A DNA stretch of 64,000 nt from Apus apus (GCF_020740795.1 NC_067301.1:7330501-7394500); one strand, 5' to 3'. Positions 24,777-39,700 are shown, numbered from the stretch's first letter. Made by a program: numbers and translations. The notes: generated by a model not told the origin, from the letters alone.

Positions 24777-27700
24777 GTGAGTGGGGAGCGGGACGGGAGA
24801 GGGGGTGTGCGGGGGGGGTGCCCCTGCCCGCCGGTGCTTCCCGCGCCTGCGGCCGCTCTCCCACCCTGCGCCCGGGGAGGCCTTTTCCGCGCTCCCCTCT
24901 TCGCTGCTTTGGAGGAAAATAAAGGGGAAAAAAAAAAACACAAGGAGAAAAAAAAACAAAAGGGGAGGAATGCGGAGGGCCGGTGGTTGCCGCGGCCTGT
25001 GCGGGAGGAAAACGGAGTGGCTGTAAACAAGCCCCGCGCCACGGCGGGGATCGCGGGGCTCTGGCGGCGTGGACCGACCTGCGGAGCGGAGAGAAGTGTA
25101 ACAGCAGTAACGACCGAAAATAAGCCCCACAAAGGCGGAGGAGCGGCGTGTCGAAGCTCGGCTCTGTGCACGGAGTGGATCTCATGCCGAGGGAGTGTGC
25201 GGTGCCCCGGAGTCAGCCCGGAGCCTTGGCCATCTTGCTTCTCCGTGGATTTTTTTTGTTGTTGTTTCTTACCAACTCAACGTTTGGAGTTTTCCCTTGA
25301 TTTATCCCCCCCTTTTTTTTTTCTCACTGTTTTCTCCGTCTGGAGCCGTCCCGACCCTGAGGATACCGCGTCCCCAGCCGCGGTTGTGCGGGGGGGAGCG
25401 GAGCTGCCGCCGCAAGAAACGGGACTCCTAAATCATACAAATCACACAATCCCACGAAGAAAACACTGGATTCCTCCACGCGGGAAGCGCTTTGGACTCC
25501 TAATTACACTGTTTGTGTCGTGCTGTATTTTTTTTTTCCTCCCTTTTTCCCTTGCATAGATGAATCCCGCTCATAAGGAAGTAGGAGCTGTTTGCAGGGT
25601 TGTGTTTGTTTCCTCCTCCACTTCGTCTTTTCATGCGGAGAGAAGAAGATTCCCCTCCCGCCGCCTCGGGAACACATTTTTCCTCGGGAAATGCTCTCGC
25701 ACAAAGTTGGTGCTCGGCACTCCACGCTGGAAGCTTTTTGTTTGTTTGTTTGTTTGTTTGTTTTTAGGGGGAAGGAAGAAGATGAGGAGCCCGAGGTTGT
25801 TTTAAACCCCCCACCCCAACAAAAAAAAAAAAAAAAGGGATTTTGGAGCTTCCTTTAATCTTGCGTTGAAAAAAAAAATAAATGACTGAGCGTCCTTAAT
25901 AATGAGTCACCATGGGAAAAATAGATGCGGTGACACGGAGGAAGGGGGAGGAAGGTCCCCCCGGCTCCTGCTGTGGGGGGCGGCTCGTACCCCCCGCCCG
26001 GGGCCAGCGCGGCTGGTGCCGATCGGGCTCGAAAATGGCAGCGGGGACCCCGCTGGGCCGGGGGGAGCCGGGGTCACCCCGGGGGTTCGGGCAGGACCCC
26101 CCCCGGCATCCCCTCTGCCCTCCCTTCTGAGCTGCTGCTGCAGCAGCAAGAGCCGATCTCGGCCAGCACCCAGAAATGGCCCTGTTTTAATTCTTGCCCT
26201 GTTTTTAATTCAGCTTCACCTTTTCTTTTCCGTTCCCCCGAGCCCAGAAGCGCAGGGTGGTGTTTCTGCCTTCCAGGGGGCTTGTTTTGTCCGTCGGTCC
26301 AGGCTGCATGACCCAGCGTTGTACAAAGGCTGGGTTTTTGGGGAGAGAAAACCTGCTCTGGGGTTGTTCGTTTTACTCCAGGCATAGCCAGCTGAAGGAA
26401 TAGGCTCAAAAGTGGAAATTTGACATTCCTGGGGCTTATTTTGTCCAGTCCTCTGCTTTTTGTAACCTGCATTAAAGCAGGAAAAAAGTTGCTATGGTAC
26501 TGTTGCTTGGAGATGGATGGGAAAAAATGGCAGGCGCTGAATTGTTAATTACCTTTTTTTTGTTGGTGGTTTTTTTTTTTAGTGGTTGTTTTTACCCTTG
26601 TGAGTTTCAAATGGAGGTTTGGGAAGCAGATTTGCAGCCAGACAAATCCTCCTCATTTCTGTGATTTCTTTTTCACATCTGATTTTTACCCGGGATTTGT
26701 GTGATTGGGTGAGGCTGATCTCAAGCAAGTAAACACAGTTAAAAATACCCTTCCAAACATATGGTGCAGGTACTGATGAAGGGGGAGGAATGACACGCTG
26801 CCTCCAGAGCCCTTTTAGGGATGTGAACACCTAAATATTTGTGTTGTAAAAGGGGTATAACCTTTTATACCCGGGTTTCAGGCTCAATGTATAGGTGCTG
26901 TCGGTGGACAATGGAGCAAGGCTTCCTTTGTATGCTGGTCCTCGCCTGGGGGAAGGGACACGTTACACAAGGATTGCATGGTGTGGTGGCTATATCCATA
27001 GGGAAGGCGGCTGTCGGGGAGTGGAGGTGGGCTGTGAAAGGCTCCCTCCTCGGAAAGGACCATTTAGTGTGGAGAGAAAGTCTTTTCAGATGGAGCTGGG
27101 CTTGGCGAAACCCAGTTCCCACCCATCCCCCAGCCTGAGAATAGGGTGAAGAGCGTTGCCGAGCGGCTGCGCCACGGCAGCAGGAGGAGGAATTTGGGGA
27201 AATATCATTAAAAAAAAATCTCAGCTCCCACGGCTGGGGAATATTGCTACCCCTAAAGCCTCTGTGCAACCCACAGGAGTGTTTGTTTTTCCACTTTGCT
27301 TAGGAAATACTGTCATTTCCATATTTAAAGCCTGTACCAGCGGTCTTGCTGTTGCACAGTCTCTGCTAGGGGCAAGTTTGAGAGACACAACCATTTTGTT
27401 TCTAAAGAGGCAAAAATTCCAGGAAAACTCTCAGAACTTAGAACTCAACAGGCATTTATGTGAGGGGTTTGCTGCTTCCCCTTTTCCCCCTCCAGTTCTG
27501 CAGTTACAGTGGGAACCTCACTTGGGTTTGCAGTCTTGTAAGTTACTCTTTTAAGGAAGGAATTTAGATGAAAGACGCATTTTGCAGAAAGCATTTATTT
27601 ATTTATTTATTTATTTATTTATTGCAAAATGCTCCTAGTTGATTTTTGTCTAGTGTGAAATAACACGCTGCTTACAAGTCCTCTCAAATGAGAGGATACT

Positions 27701-30700
27701 GAAGCTGATCTCTAGAGGCACTGACTTAAGTTGAGCAGTGCTATTTTTTTCCTTAATAGCCCTTTTAAAAATCTATTGTTTTGATATTAAAAGGGATTGC
27801 AGAACGGGGTTTTCTCTGCGTTTTAACAAGTAGAGGTTGTTGTGGGCTTTCTGTTTTGTACCCAGCTACTCCCTTTTTCAAAACTTCTTTCTGATGTGCT
27901 GTATTTTTTTTCAAATGAGTTCCTAAGACATTCCCAAGTCTGAAAGCAACCGGTGCCAGGATTGGAGATCTGCTTGTGAGATGGAATCAGCATCGAATCG
28001 GTGTTAGGATATGGGAGATGAGAGCTCAGGGAAGCAGTGGTAGAAATCATTTGGGTTCACCTAATTAATGCTGTCTTGACTAGCAGGAAAAAAAATCATT
28101 CACCATCATTGAAACAGATGCTCAGCAGCTTGCAGAACAAGGCTACTAAATATAGTAACAGTTGTCCCCAGCACAAGTGCTGGCCCTCCATATTTTTTTT
28201 CCCCCTATGCTTTCTTCTAGTTATCAGAAAGAATGGCTTTGTCCCTTTATTGGTGTTTTTTAAAGGGCAAAGAGGAGTAAAAGCCTCTTAATTATGAACC
28301 ATGTGACTTTGGTATGCCATCTCCTATTCTGTGGGGGAATTAAGACATTCAGGGAGGCAACCAAGTCTGGGAGAAGCTCTGGATTTAAGAAACAAACATG
28401 CTGCTCTAAAATAATTATAAATAAATTGCCGATCAGAGCAGTTTTGGAGAAGACAAATCACTGTTAAGGTTTCTTTTTTGGGAAATGAGTATTTTTGGCT
28501 TCACCGTGTTCTGATTTCTGTTGTGAGGAAGACCCTTTTTGGGAGAAGTGGTTTGCATTTTAAACACGACTGCTCTGAGGAGCTGCGCTGCAAAAGACTG
28601 GCATAAGGGCGAGTGCATGTTTGTTTTCAGTAGCTACTAGAAAACATTTGGTCAGTTTACAAGAAAATGTTTTGTCTTTTTGGCTGGGAGTGTAAATTCA
28701 GCCTGGGAACATGAAATCCCTGTGTTTTTTGCACTGGAGGGCACTGCTGTGGTCCGAGGTGGAGTAGAGGGATTTTGGTCAGCTCTTGTACAGATGGTGT
28801 GTGGGGCAGGGCAGTGAGGTTGCTGCTGGTGTGCTGTCTTTTTGCTTTGAGAAGAAAAGCCTCTGTGCCTGGTGAGGATGATGGCTGCTAGGGTAGCTGC
28901 AGCTCTGTGCCTTTTTCCCACGCAGGACACGGGCAGGTTCTGCAGAGCCTTTCCACGGGAACAGGCTTGAGTTGGAAGTAACAGTGCTCTGGTTTTCTAG
29001 TAAAACTCTCAGATATGTTCTCAGGCTTTTATTGCTCATAATCGAGTAATAGTTCTTGGATATTGCTTAGGATGCAAACACATGGATGGTTATCCTGAAT
29101 CAGCTTTGCATACAGAGATCTCTATCCAGATGTACTGTTATTTTAGGAAAATACAAAAGTAAGGCCACAGAATGAGCTATTCCTGTTTTCTTTCTTAATT
29201 CATATAATTTTAAAGTGACAGTATTTTAATAGATGAGGTGCTAGACTTTGTAGTTCAGAGCCTTTGGAGGGAGGGGTAGGTAAAATTTATGCTTTGTTGA
29301 AGCAATGTCTAGAATACTGGCCAGTATCAGGACTTGTTTGTGCCACGCTTTCACAGGTATCTCCAGCAAACTTAGTTCTGCAGAATATAAAACCCAAGAT
29401 GATGGGAGGACATTTGGTTGGGGAATTAGGGCAAAGAGATTAAATTAATTGCCCAGAATCAGAAAGGAAAGAAAGGTGTGGAAGACACGAGACAAATTCT
29501 GCCTCCTCAAATCTCGGTTGGCCTTACACTGGATGTAGGTTCATCAGTCGGGTGGCTAATTGGGGAGAGGGTGGTGCTAGCTCTGGAGGCAGCTTGCATC
29601 TCTTTTCTTGGCTAGAAGTCCTTTAATAATTCTGTTCCTAATCCGGATTCACTGGGCTCCACCTCTGCAGGGTACCGGTTGATCTGCAGCCACCCACTTC
29701 TTCCCCCAAGACTGAGTCATGCTGAGGACGACTCCCCAGCAGGTTAAGATTCATGAATCCTCTGGCTGCTCTGGATTCTGCTCTTTGCATGCACTTGAGG
29801 TGGCAGCTTGTTGACGCCACGCTGGCCAAGGAAATGCCTTCATAATTATTTCAAAGAAACTTAATGAAAAGCCACAAAGAGCAGAGATTTGGACTAAGCT
29901 TCTAATAAGAGTTCTTACACCCGGAGCCCGGGTAGAAAGATAAGTTGATGTCACTTGATTGCAAAATTGTGTCATCTGCTGAGCCTTTCTGGCATTGTTT
30001 CTCCTCTGAAGTTTCTTCAGAGGTCCTGGCTGTATGTGTGTGTGTGAGTTGGATGAGCTGATGTAGCTTCTGTTGTCGCTCCAAAGTGATGTTGGATTTT
30101 GGTATTTCTTGGCCTTACTCTAAATTCCTTTGGTATGATGGTAAAGTGACCCTAGTGCCTATTCTCGCAGACTCTGAGAAACCAGACTTGGGTGTTGAGA
30201 ACTTCCCAGTCCTTGTGAGGCTTGCAGAGGTATTCAATCCGTCCCTCAAGTTAAAATGGGGGGGCGAGGAAAGGCTTAAATTTGTTTTGTGAGAGCCTTG
30301 TTGACTGTTTTTTTCCATCATTGCTTTTCATAGGACAGAAAGTCACGCCAAGTTCTCCAGCAAATGACCTTATTGCAGTCTTAAGGTGTGTCCAAAATTA
30401 GGTCCTTGTCTTCGCTGTGGGCGAAGAGGTGCTAGCTGGCTTTTCATAAAAAAGGAAGTAAATATCCAAATGAGTAGAGGGCAAGTTGCAGATTTTGGAT
30501 GAGTTGGTGAGTCAGGATGAACCTGGGGCTCCTGGGAAGCTTTATTTTCATCAGCCGATGTGTTGCAACCACAGGCTGTCTTGCTCTTGGGTTGGTTTCA
30601 CACAGTTGTCAAGCTTGTGAAGAAGAGCAGGAATGCCTTCTGCACACGAAGATGCACCTGAGAAGCAACAAATATCAAAACAAGATCTTCTGAAGACGTT

Positions 30701-33700
30701 TGACGCAGGGTAAAACTGAGGGTCACCCCTTGGCTGGTTTTCCACTACTAGAGGTTTCAGGAGAGTTGCTGGCAACAAGGGTTTATGTTGTTAAGCTGCT
30801 TGTGGGGCAGATATGTTCTGGTTTTGGTAGCTACCAAAAATAAGCACTTGTGAGGTATTTTGCCTGTGTTTTTTATTAAGTTCAGTGAACTTGCTGAGGT
30901 CTGAGAACGCCCTGAAACCAAAGCTGTGCAAGGGCAAACATTCCTAAACAGTGAACTGAGGAATACACTAGAAAATATGATTACTCTCCATACTAAGATT
31001 TATGAGTTTAGCTGCATCTTCAGCGTGTGCCGATGGTGAAATCTCGTGGGAGGAATATGAGCCTGGAGATGGAAATTCACAGTGTACAGCCAGCCTTGTA
31101 CCTTACCCTTGCATGAGTCTTTGTAGTGTTCTGAAGACTGCTTGAACAGTTAATGAAAATCAGCCAAAACCAGCTTTTTTTGGGTTGCCTGAGCTAACAA
31201 GTCAGTAGTGTTTCCCATCTTGTATAGGTTGGGGTAGCACAGGAGGTTTTCCTTTCCTGTCTGCCTGGTGAGTGATGGCAGCTCTGGTCTCCTTGAGCCT
31301 GAAAAAACAGCTCCAGTGCTGTTCTGCAGTGATACATTAGGATGTGATGACGACTTCTGCAGGATGAATAAAACACAGCAACTGCTTTGGTTTCTCCGTT
31401 TTCATAGTTATTGTTTAACCTACTAGCACTGTGTAATCATCCCCTGCAATCTGTAAAATTCTGCAGTGTGAAGATAACATCCTTTAATACAAGAATAAAC
31501 ATTGTTACAGGCTTTTCATAAATATACCAGGATATATTCCAGGGTCTGCTGCAATCTGTTAACAGGACAGACTGAACATGAAGGTGGTGTCTTTGAGTTG
31601 GGTTGAAACAACTTCCTCCTCAGGAAGAGTTTTTTTGGGAGTGTCTTGTAGCATTGCATGTGGCTGTGTTCTGTGGTTTGTGTATTCATGCCTTGTCTGA
31701 GGTCCAAACGTTCATGGTGACTTGGGTGAGAATGCAGCAGAATTCGGATGTGAAAGGAACATCAATTTTCTGCTCAGACAGACTAATCGTGGGAGAGGAG
31801 CAGCAGTCTGTCTTCATGACTGCCTTCTGCTTCAAGACCCAGGCACCTTTTAAGAACAAAAGGAAGCTTTTTTTTTTTTGCTTCCTTTCAGTTCCTCTTT
31901 TCATTTAAGCTTAGCAACTTAAAATTGAAAGAACTTTTTTTTAAAAACACATTTAGATCTGAAGTGTGAGCTTCCAAATCTGATCAAAAAGCCCTGAATG
32001 TGCTCTTATCTCTGGCCAGATAGGTCCAAACATCTCTGGAATGAGCACGAAGAGATGATCTGTGCTGCTCTCTGTTGATACCCATGGCTCTCTCCACAGG
32101 TGGAGGCAATGGTGACTTCTGTGTGTATGTTCCTCTTGGGTCCTCCAGCCAAAGAGAAGAGCTTGCATGTCTTTTGTTATCCCCTTACATGGTAGGAGAT
32201 CAGAGCTGGCTTCAAACCAAGTTCTTGTCAGGGAGGTGGTCAGGTGGCCAATCAAAGCTGGGTTTGAAATGATCTTTTACCTCGATAAAAAGAGAACTGC
32301 CAGGTTGTAAATGAATTTTTTCTTTTAGCAAGTGGTGAATCAACCTCAGTTTTTCTCCAGGTACAAAACTGAGCTGGTTGTGTTTTCTGTCTGTGGGATT
32401 CATGGAGAGGAACTGAATGTCCCTGTCACAGGTTTCCCCAACTGTGGTGTTCGTGTCTGTGGTGAGGTGCTCGAGGCTTCCGCGCGGCACAAAGCGCCGA
32501 GCTGTGGTCCATCTGCTCTTGCTGCTGGTGTGAATGGCTCCCGTCCTCATTAGCGGTGATGGCTGCCAAAAAGCACAGAGGGTTATTGAAATGTTCCCTC
32601 TTCAGGCTCCCCATGGCAGCTGTGGGTGACCTGCAAGAGTTAACAGGGCAAAATAAGAAAAATAAATGGCTGAGTTGTATGTTTAAAGTAGTCGCCTTTG
32701 GAGGAAGAAAAAAACCTCTTCCGGCCTCATTAGCATCCTAACTATGAGGGGAATAAAAGCTCAGGATGGATAAGTATCTCCCTTGTATATGTAATCAATG
32801 TCTGATTTAATTTCAGGGGTTCTGTGCTTGTGTGTGAGAGACACTGCTCTTGGAAAGCCAGCTAAGTACACAGCTAGATAGCTAACAGTCTGCACAGTAA
32901 CCTCGTTGTCATCAAAGTCTAAATAAACCTTTGGTATTTTTCTTAACTTTTAACAACATCTTGGAAGTATTAGTAGCAGAGAAGCTTTGCTACATTTGAG
33001 AAATAAAAATGGCTTCAGCACTGATGGTGTAGCTGATGGGCTGGTTGTGGGTATGGGGAGATAGGCTGGTTTCTGGCAGCAGCTGAGCTCAGGAAGCATC
33101 TCTTCCTCCTGGTCCATTCAGAGATTACAGTCCCTCGTTGTGCTGGCACCAGTTCATGTGCTTGCCTACCTTGTGTCAGACTAATTTTTGAAAACAAGCA
33201 TTTAAAGGTAAAGCTGATCACTGGTAGGGCATAAAGCTAGGAAGCAGCTTTCCTGGCAGTCAGGGTGACGTGCCCGGTTGTTGCGGGTGGGTCGGTGTAT
33301 CCAGCTGATCCTGGAACCGCAGGAGGAGCCCTGAAGGTCTGGTAGTACCGTGCACCTCCAGACACAGGTCCACTGAGCTCTCTGGCATGGTGAAGCCTCC
33401 TTTAGGTCAGCTTGTAAAACTGAGGTGAGAAACCTCACCCATCCTTGCGATGAAATCCGAGCTAGCCTGTTTCCCTTGGCTTCGCAAAACCTTGGCTTTG
33501 AGTTGCATCAAAAGAAAAGCCATTAAAATCTGGCTCAGTGGTGGAAAGTTTGAAGCTCTCGCCCATGGAGAAAGCGCCTAGAGTGCCGGTAGTCACTGCA
33601 GACAAAACACTGAGTGTGCCTGGCTCTCACCGGGCACTTGTCAGCAGGGAAGATTAGTTTCCTTGGGCTGACACCTGGCTCATGCCAGGTATTGCCCTGC

Positions 33701-36700
33701 CAGTTGGTTTAGTCACAGGAACAAGCACTTTCTCTAGGGTGGTGGTAGCGGTGAGTCACGAACCAACAGCCGAACATTTGCACATCTGTGTTTGGGTGAC
33801 AGGCTGGGGTGGCAGTGCAGGAGTGGCTGCCTAGCTTAAATACAGGGCTGGGCCGGCTGGGAACTTGACTTTTTTTTCAGGGTGTTTTTTTTCTTGCCTG
33901 GTTTCAAGATTGTAACCTTTTAGAGTCAGTGAGCTTTTGGGGTTGGTGACTTTCAGTGAGTCCTTGGATCCATGGCTGCTTCCTATCAGAAATGAATTTC
34001 AAGTTGTTGAACCTGTTGGTTCAATCATTGCTGGTCACTTGTTCAAATTGAGCTGTGGTTGGAGGGGGAGGAGCAATCCATTCACTTGGGATGGCCTGAG
34101 AAATAGATAACCTTTCTTTTCTTCTTAAATACCATTTTTTGGAGAACATACAAAACCTTGGAGCAGAGGTTATAAAGTTTGTGTTTCACTGGAGAAATAT
34201 GAACCGTGAGCAACAAGACTTACAGAGCCTTAAGATGAGACGTATTTAAAGTACTCTGCAGCATGGCAGGGAGACAGTAATGTTATGACTCTGCATTTTC
34301 CTCCATCTGCTGCCAAGTACATGCAAAGCAGGGCTTGGAGAAGCAAAGCTGAGATGGGGAATTACTCTTTCATGTAAGAATGAAAAACTTGATTAATCGT
34401 GAGATTCCCTTACAGTTGCGATGCGCTCCTGAAGTCAAATCCAAACAAATCCCAAAATCAGTCACACAAAAGATCAGGCTTGAGCAATTCCTGTGCATAA
34501 AGCATTTCATGTAGCCCATCACTACCAGTGTTTTTGAATCAAATCTGCAGATTATGCTTTAAGCTGGAAGAAAAAATGCCCTGGAGATGGAATTCAGCAG
34601 CTCTGTCTCTAGCGTGTAGGAACGTGATAGCTCATCTGTGTAGGCTGAAGGATAAAGAATCACAGTGCATCCTACTTGCTACAACACAGCTGAATGTGCT
34701 GAGCTTCTACTAATTTTTATAACCTATTTAGGCTTCCACAAATAGTCAAATTTGCTCTCATCGGCTTGGAGAGTAAGATTCTGCCATGTGTGTATTATCT
34801 TTCCTAATCAATTTTCAACCCGATAGCCAGTTTCAGCTGTGCTTCAGGGTGAAGGGGGGACTCACAGGCTCAGAGATACCATGTTCCTTTTGAGTTTTGT
34901 GAAAACAAGCAGTTTTAATAGAGGAGAGAGACCTGATTAGCGGCCCCATGGAGAGAAAAGCTGCAGTGAGAGTGCAACCCTTATTAGACATTAAAGAATC
35001 CACATGGGAAAGAGGTGTTCCTGACCGTGGGAAAAGCTGCAGTGGGAACTGGCAGTTATTGGACACTGGAGAATTCTACCTCAAGACATGCATCCATAAG
35101 AAATGAGTCTTTATTATTTTTGCTCACAAAGCCACTTTGATTTCTTTTTGTTTTTAAATAATGTATATAGCAGTAAGCCCTGCTTGGGTGCTTGTGTGCG
35201 TCTCCTTGGTTGTACAGAAGTGACAAGGAGGAAAAGTTCCTCAATCACAGAGCTTCTGCCTCTTTTCTCGTGTGAATGAGAAGCTGGTGTAGCTCAGCTG
35301 TGTGTGCAGAGCTCTGGCTGGGTCATCTTGTGTGGAGCCCTTCATTACATTGGGTCAAGGTTTGCCTCTGATGCAACGCTGGGTTCTCCTGACGTCGCAG
35401 CCAGTAGAGCTGCTGACTGGGGCCAGAATGTAAAACACAGCCCAGCTCGGTGCTGCTGAGGTCAAGTGAGGCTTTTTTTTTTTTTTTTTAATTCCTACAG
35501 CTTCGTGTAATCCCAGTGCTCAAAGCATGGATTTGTCTCCCCTCTGTCTCCCTCAGGCTGAAGCGTTGCTAGGACTCCGTTCAAATGCTCCTCTGTGCTG
35601 TGGGGGTGTTGGAGTGAGTGGGACTGATCTGTATCTCAAGGAATGGGCTGGTTCTACAGCCAGGTTTCACCTGATGCGTGTGCACTTGAACAGCTTATGT
35701 GTGGCAAAATCTTGTTGTGGGGGTTGCAGGAAAATTTCCTGCTGCTTTGACTCTGGGAAGAAGTACCGACAGAAACAGCCATGAATAAACAGTGTTAAAT
35801 ATTCTGTTTCTTCCCTCTCTGGTGGTACGTAATGATTTCATTTGTATATTAATCCCTCAGCAGTATCCAAACAGGAACATTGCAATAAAGACAAACAAAA
35901 TGTCTTAATTTGGAATCTCTTTTTACTTGGTGTCTTAAAATGGAGCATTCAGCTGAGCTGTAAAGCAAGAAGCAAGCGTTTATTTCAGCACAGAGTTATC
36001 TGCTGGACTATCTGATGTGTCAAGCATGTTGCTCTTAAATAACAGGGGTATCAGAAGTACCAGTGAATGTGCCTATGCTAGCTTTTTAATTTCCTACTTT
36101 GTCATCTCTCAGGGAGGGATTACAAGGGTAGACAAAGCCCTGACTGTTGTGGGTGCGTGGCAGGAACACGTGCTGTATCTCATTAACAAAACCCCTGTTT
36201 GCAGTCAGAGTCAGATTTCCCATCGAGTGCTGTTGGGGGCTGCGGAGTGGTCTGGGTTGGAGTTGTTGGGGCAGTGGGGCAGGAGAGGAGAGCGAGGAGC
36301 ATCATCTTGATGCTTCACCCTGGTCGTGGCAGTGGTCTGACTGAGCTCTGTCACCTGGTCAATGGTTTCTGCTGAATTTTGAGGTTTCCCTGGAGATCTT
36401 TATCTGGAGGATAGATCTTTTACGGAGGAGAGCTGCTGAGAATGCCCTGAAGAAGGCTAGTTTTCTCCCCCCAACGGTCGCAGAGCCAATAAAGATCACT
36501 CTGAACAGGTTTTAAAGCATCTCAGATTGCAATCTAGAAAATTATGGGAGCTCAGTAATTAGGGCATGTTTCTGAATCATTGCTGTCACAAGGCCTGTTC
36601 TTGGTGTAGCCTGAAAACCAGCACTCCTAGTGAGATGAGGAGCTTTTATTTTGCCTGGCTTGGGAAGGTAAATGTTCTCAAAGCTTTGAATCACAGGGAT

Positions 36701-39700
36701 TTATCCCTGGCTGATGAGCTTTCCTGCCCGTGATCATCCAGAACACTATCCTGGCTTTTTAGGAGGGTTTATCATTACGGAAACAGCAACTTTGTGCCGA
36801 GAAAGGTAGAATTAGAGAGGCATTTAATTTGTTTTATTTTTAGCTGTCTTTAATGTGATGTAGCAGCTGGAGATAAGGAGAGCCCAATGCCATAGATTGA
36901 GACTCCTCTGGAGGCTGCTGGAAGTGCTCCATACATTGCTGGCAGCCTTTGTGCTCCTGCCCCCTCTCCCAGGGGATTTTGTCACTTAAACCTGTTTCTT
37001 CAGAAAATTGAGGGAAGATCAGATGTTTGGAGGCGTGTTACAAAATGGTGCTGCCAGGCTCTTCAAAGTGGGGGTGCATGTCTGTATATTAGAGAAATAT
37101 TCACAGTATTTTCACAGCAATCTTGAAGAGCCAGTTTTCAATTTTTGGGTTATAACTGAGACACGTGTGTGTTGATGTGAGGGATTTGTGGTGTCCCAGG
37201 TGTCCAGGTGTGCCAGCTCCATGCAGAGCCTGCTCTGGTGCCCTTGGGAACCAAGGCTTTGGATCAAGCCCTCGGTAATGAGCCGTCTCATGGAGCTGCT
37301 CACAGTCAGTTCTGCTTTTGGGCTCCCCTAAGAGCAGCTGCTGGCAAGGGCCAGTGGCCACTTGTGTCTTGCCCTGTTTGTTGTTAAGCATTTGAGATCC
37401 AGTTTGACAAATTCTCCAGGGCTGAGTGGCAGTCCTGCAAAGACAAGTCGTTGTGGCTCATTGAGCTCATTCCCCACGTTTGTTAATGTGGATTTTAAGT
37501 GTAGTTTTCCAGGACTCTGGAATCCTGCGTGTTGCTTCCATCAAGATACATTTCAATAACTTGCATGATTCTCATCCCAGCCCTGTGCACACACACACAT
37601 TTATGCTCTGTCTGTCTCTGGCTTTGCTGTTACAGATCAGTTACTGTATTTAGGATAAGACCCAAACTCAGTAATGCAGTCTGTGCATTTTTTAGTATCT
37701 TTTGTTTAAATTCCTTTATCCTCCTGTATCTGTAAGCTCTCAAGTCTTCCTTCCATGCTAGGCAGATGATAATATTGTCAAATTTTGAACTTACACTCTG
37801 CATTGCTTGAAGCAGAGTGTGATTCCAATGACAGTGTCTGATTCCTTCCAGATACCTGTGGAAAGATCCGAGTCCCTTTGTGTTACTGGCTTTGGAACTT
37901 TTACAGCAGGGAATAGTAAACACTGCTTTAGTTGGTTGTATGGGAGGGGGACTCACTGAGCAGGTCATGGTGTGAGTTGGTGATAGTAGAAGCTGGTGCT
38001 AAACTCTGAGCAGGATTTCTTCAGGGTTGCTGTCACCATGGCTCAGTGTCCTGCTGCTGGTCAGGCTGCAATGCTGTTGGGCTTGCTGCTCTCCTGGCGT
38101 GTTGTGTGTTACATGGACGGAAGTAGCTGCATGTACTGTTGTGGTGAGCCGAGTTCTTGGGCTGTGAAATGGATGGCTGTAATAGCAGAAAGCCTGATGT
38201 TAATGGAGTTGAGCAGACATCAGCAGCCTGGCTAAAAACCCCTGTGGAGCTGGTGACTGGCAACTTCCTTTGTGGAAGCTTTAGTATTTGCACATCTTGC
38301 ATTTCCCTCTATCTGGAGCCGATCTGCTTTGTGCAGGGGGAGACGCAGGACCAGAGTAGCCCGTAGCCTGGGGTATTGGTCTGGTGGGGAGTTAGGAATG
38401 AGGAGAAGAGAGGCAGACATCTGGAGAAGTATTATTTCAGGTCACATTATTTTGTTATGAAATAACAACAAAGCAAGAGGAATGTGATTGGCCGAGAAAA
38501 GCTTCAAGCTGTGCGAGCGTTTTACTGAATAATGCAGGCTGGGGCTTGCCTGGCTTATGTAATGGTGGAGGAGGAAGGACTTCCAGCACGGCACAGAAAG
38601 TCATCCCTGCTTTTCAGCTGGCTGAAGATACCTGGCTTCAGTCGAAGTGAATCCAAACTATTCAGATGTCCTGCTGTATCAGGGCGTCTTGGCAAATCAT
38701 GCTCTTAATGAGGGGTGCAGAAACAAGCACAGAATCTCTGGAGGTGTTTTTGATCTGTCTGTCTCAGTATCTGGAGCGTAACGTTGTGACGGCTTCCAAA
38801 TAAAAATATGGTGCAGTTTTAATAGACCTGGATGTATCTGACCTGCAAAATGCTGCTGTAATGAAAATGGTTGGGTATAAAAGGTCTTCATAAGCTTGGG
38901 GGAAGATCAACATGAGACGGAAGGAGTTAATAAGATTCAGAGTGGGATTCAGTTTAAATTAAAGCAACAAATCTCCCGGATTTCCACCTACCTTTTCCTG
39001 TCGTGTTTTTAACATTCTGTAAAGACCCTCATCAGTTTACAAAATGTTGCAGCATTTGTTTATTAAACATCTGTTAGCCTGCTTTCTGGTAGTCCATCCT
39101 TTGTTTTAAGATTTTTTTGCTTGGGAATAGCAGAGGCTGTGCAGACGAACGTTTGGACTCAGCACCTGAGATGAAATAGTTAATGAGAAATGGGAAGACC
39201 AGGGTGCCCGGGGTGCAGATACCCCATGCAGGGAAAGTCGTGGGGTGAAGGATGACTTTGGTTGTGTCTGGGGAGGAGGAACCAGCCCAGCCCTGCATTG
39301 ACAGAGACATTTCCCAGCCTGGCACAGGAGGAATGGCTGGGGAGGAGGAAGGGCTGGAGAGCAGGAGAAACGCACCGAGCAGCCACGCCGAGAGCCCAGA
39401 GACGTTTCAGCTGCTTGATGATAGAGGTGCTTTGATCTACAGTGAATAAACCGATAGTGCTTAAATTATGAATTCCCTTCCTTTGTCTGAGAAGCTGGAT
39501 TACTGTGGCTTTGTTTGAGCACTGATTACTGAGCAACTTTAGTTTCCTGGAAGGGCCGCTGGGTCTGTGCATACAGCCGGGGCTGGCAGAGGGGCTTGGT
39601 GAGAGAACAGCCCTCGCACGTCCTCGTCTCTGCCGCGTCTGGTGGAGCTGTAAACCCTCGGAAAACTTGGTCTGAGTTGCCTTCCTTGCACCACAGGGCT

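Noticed and set aside
23073-24780. Open frames of 373-493 codons across the SPEN-upstream array and CpG island, both strands
   Set aside because: They are produced by stop-free minisatellite units and GC-rich leader sequence. The peptides are repetitive (FCNAPP/LYFARHP type), several frames are open at once, and none has a domain.
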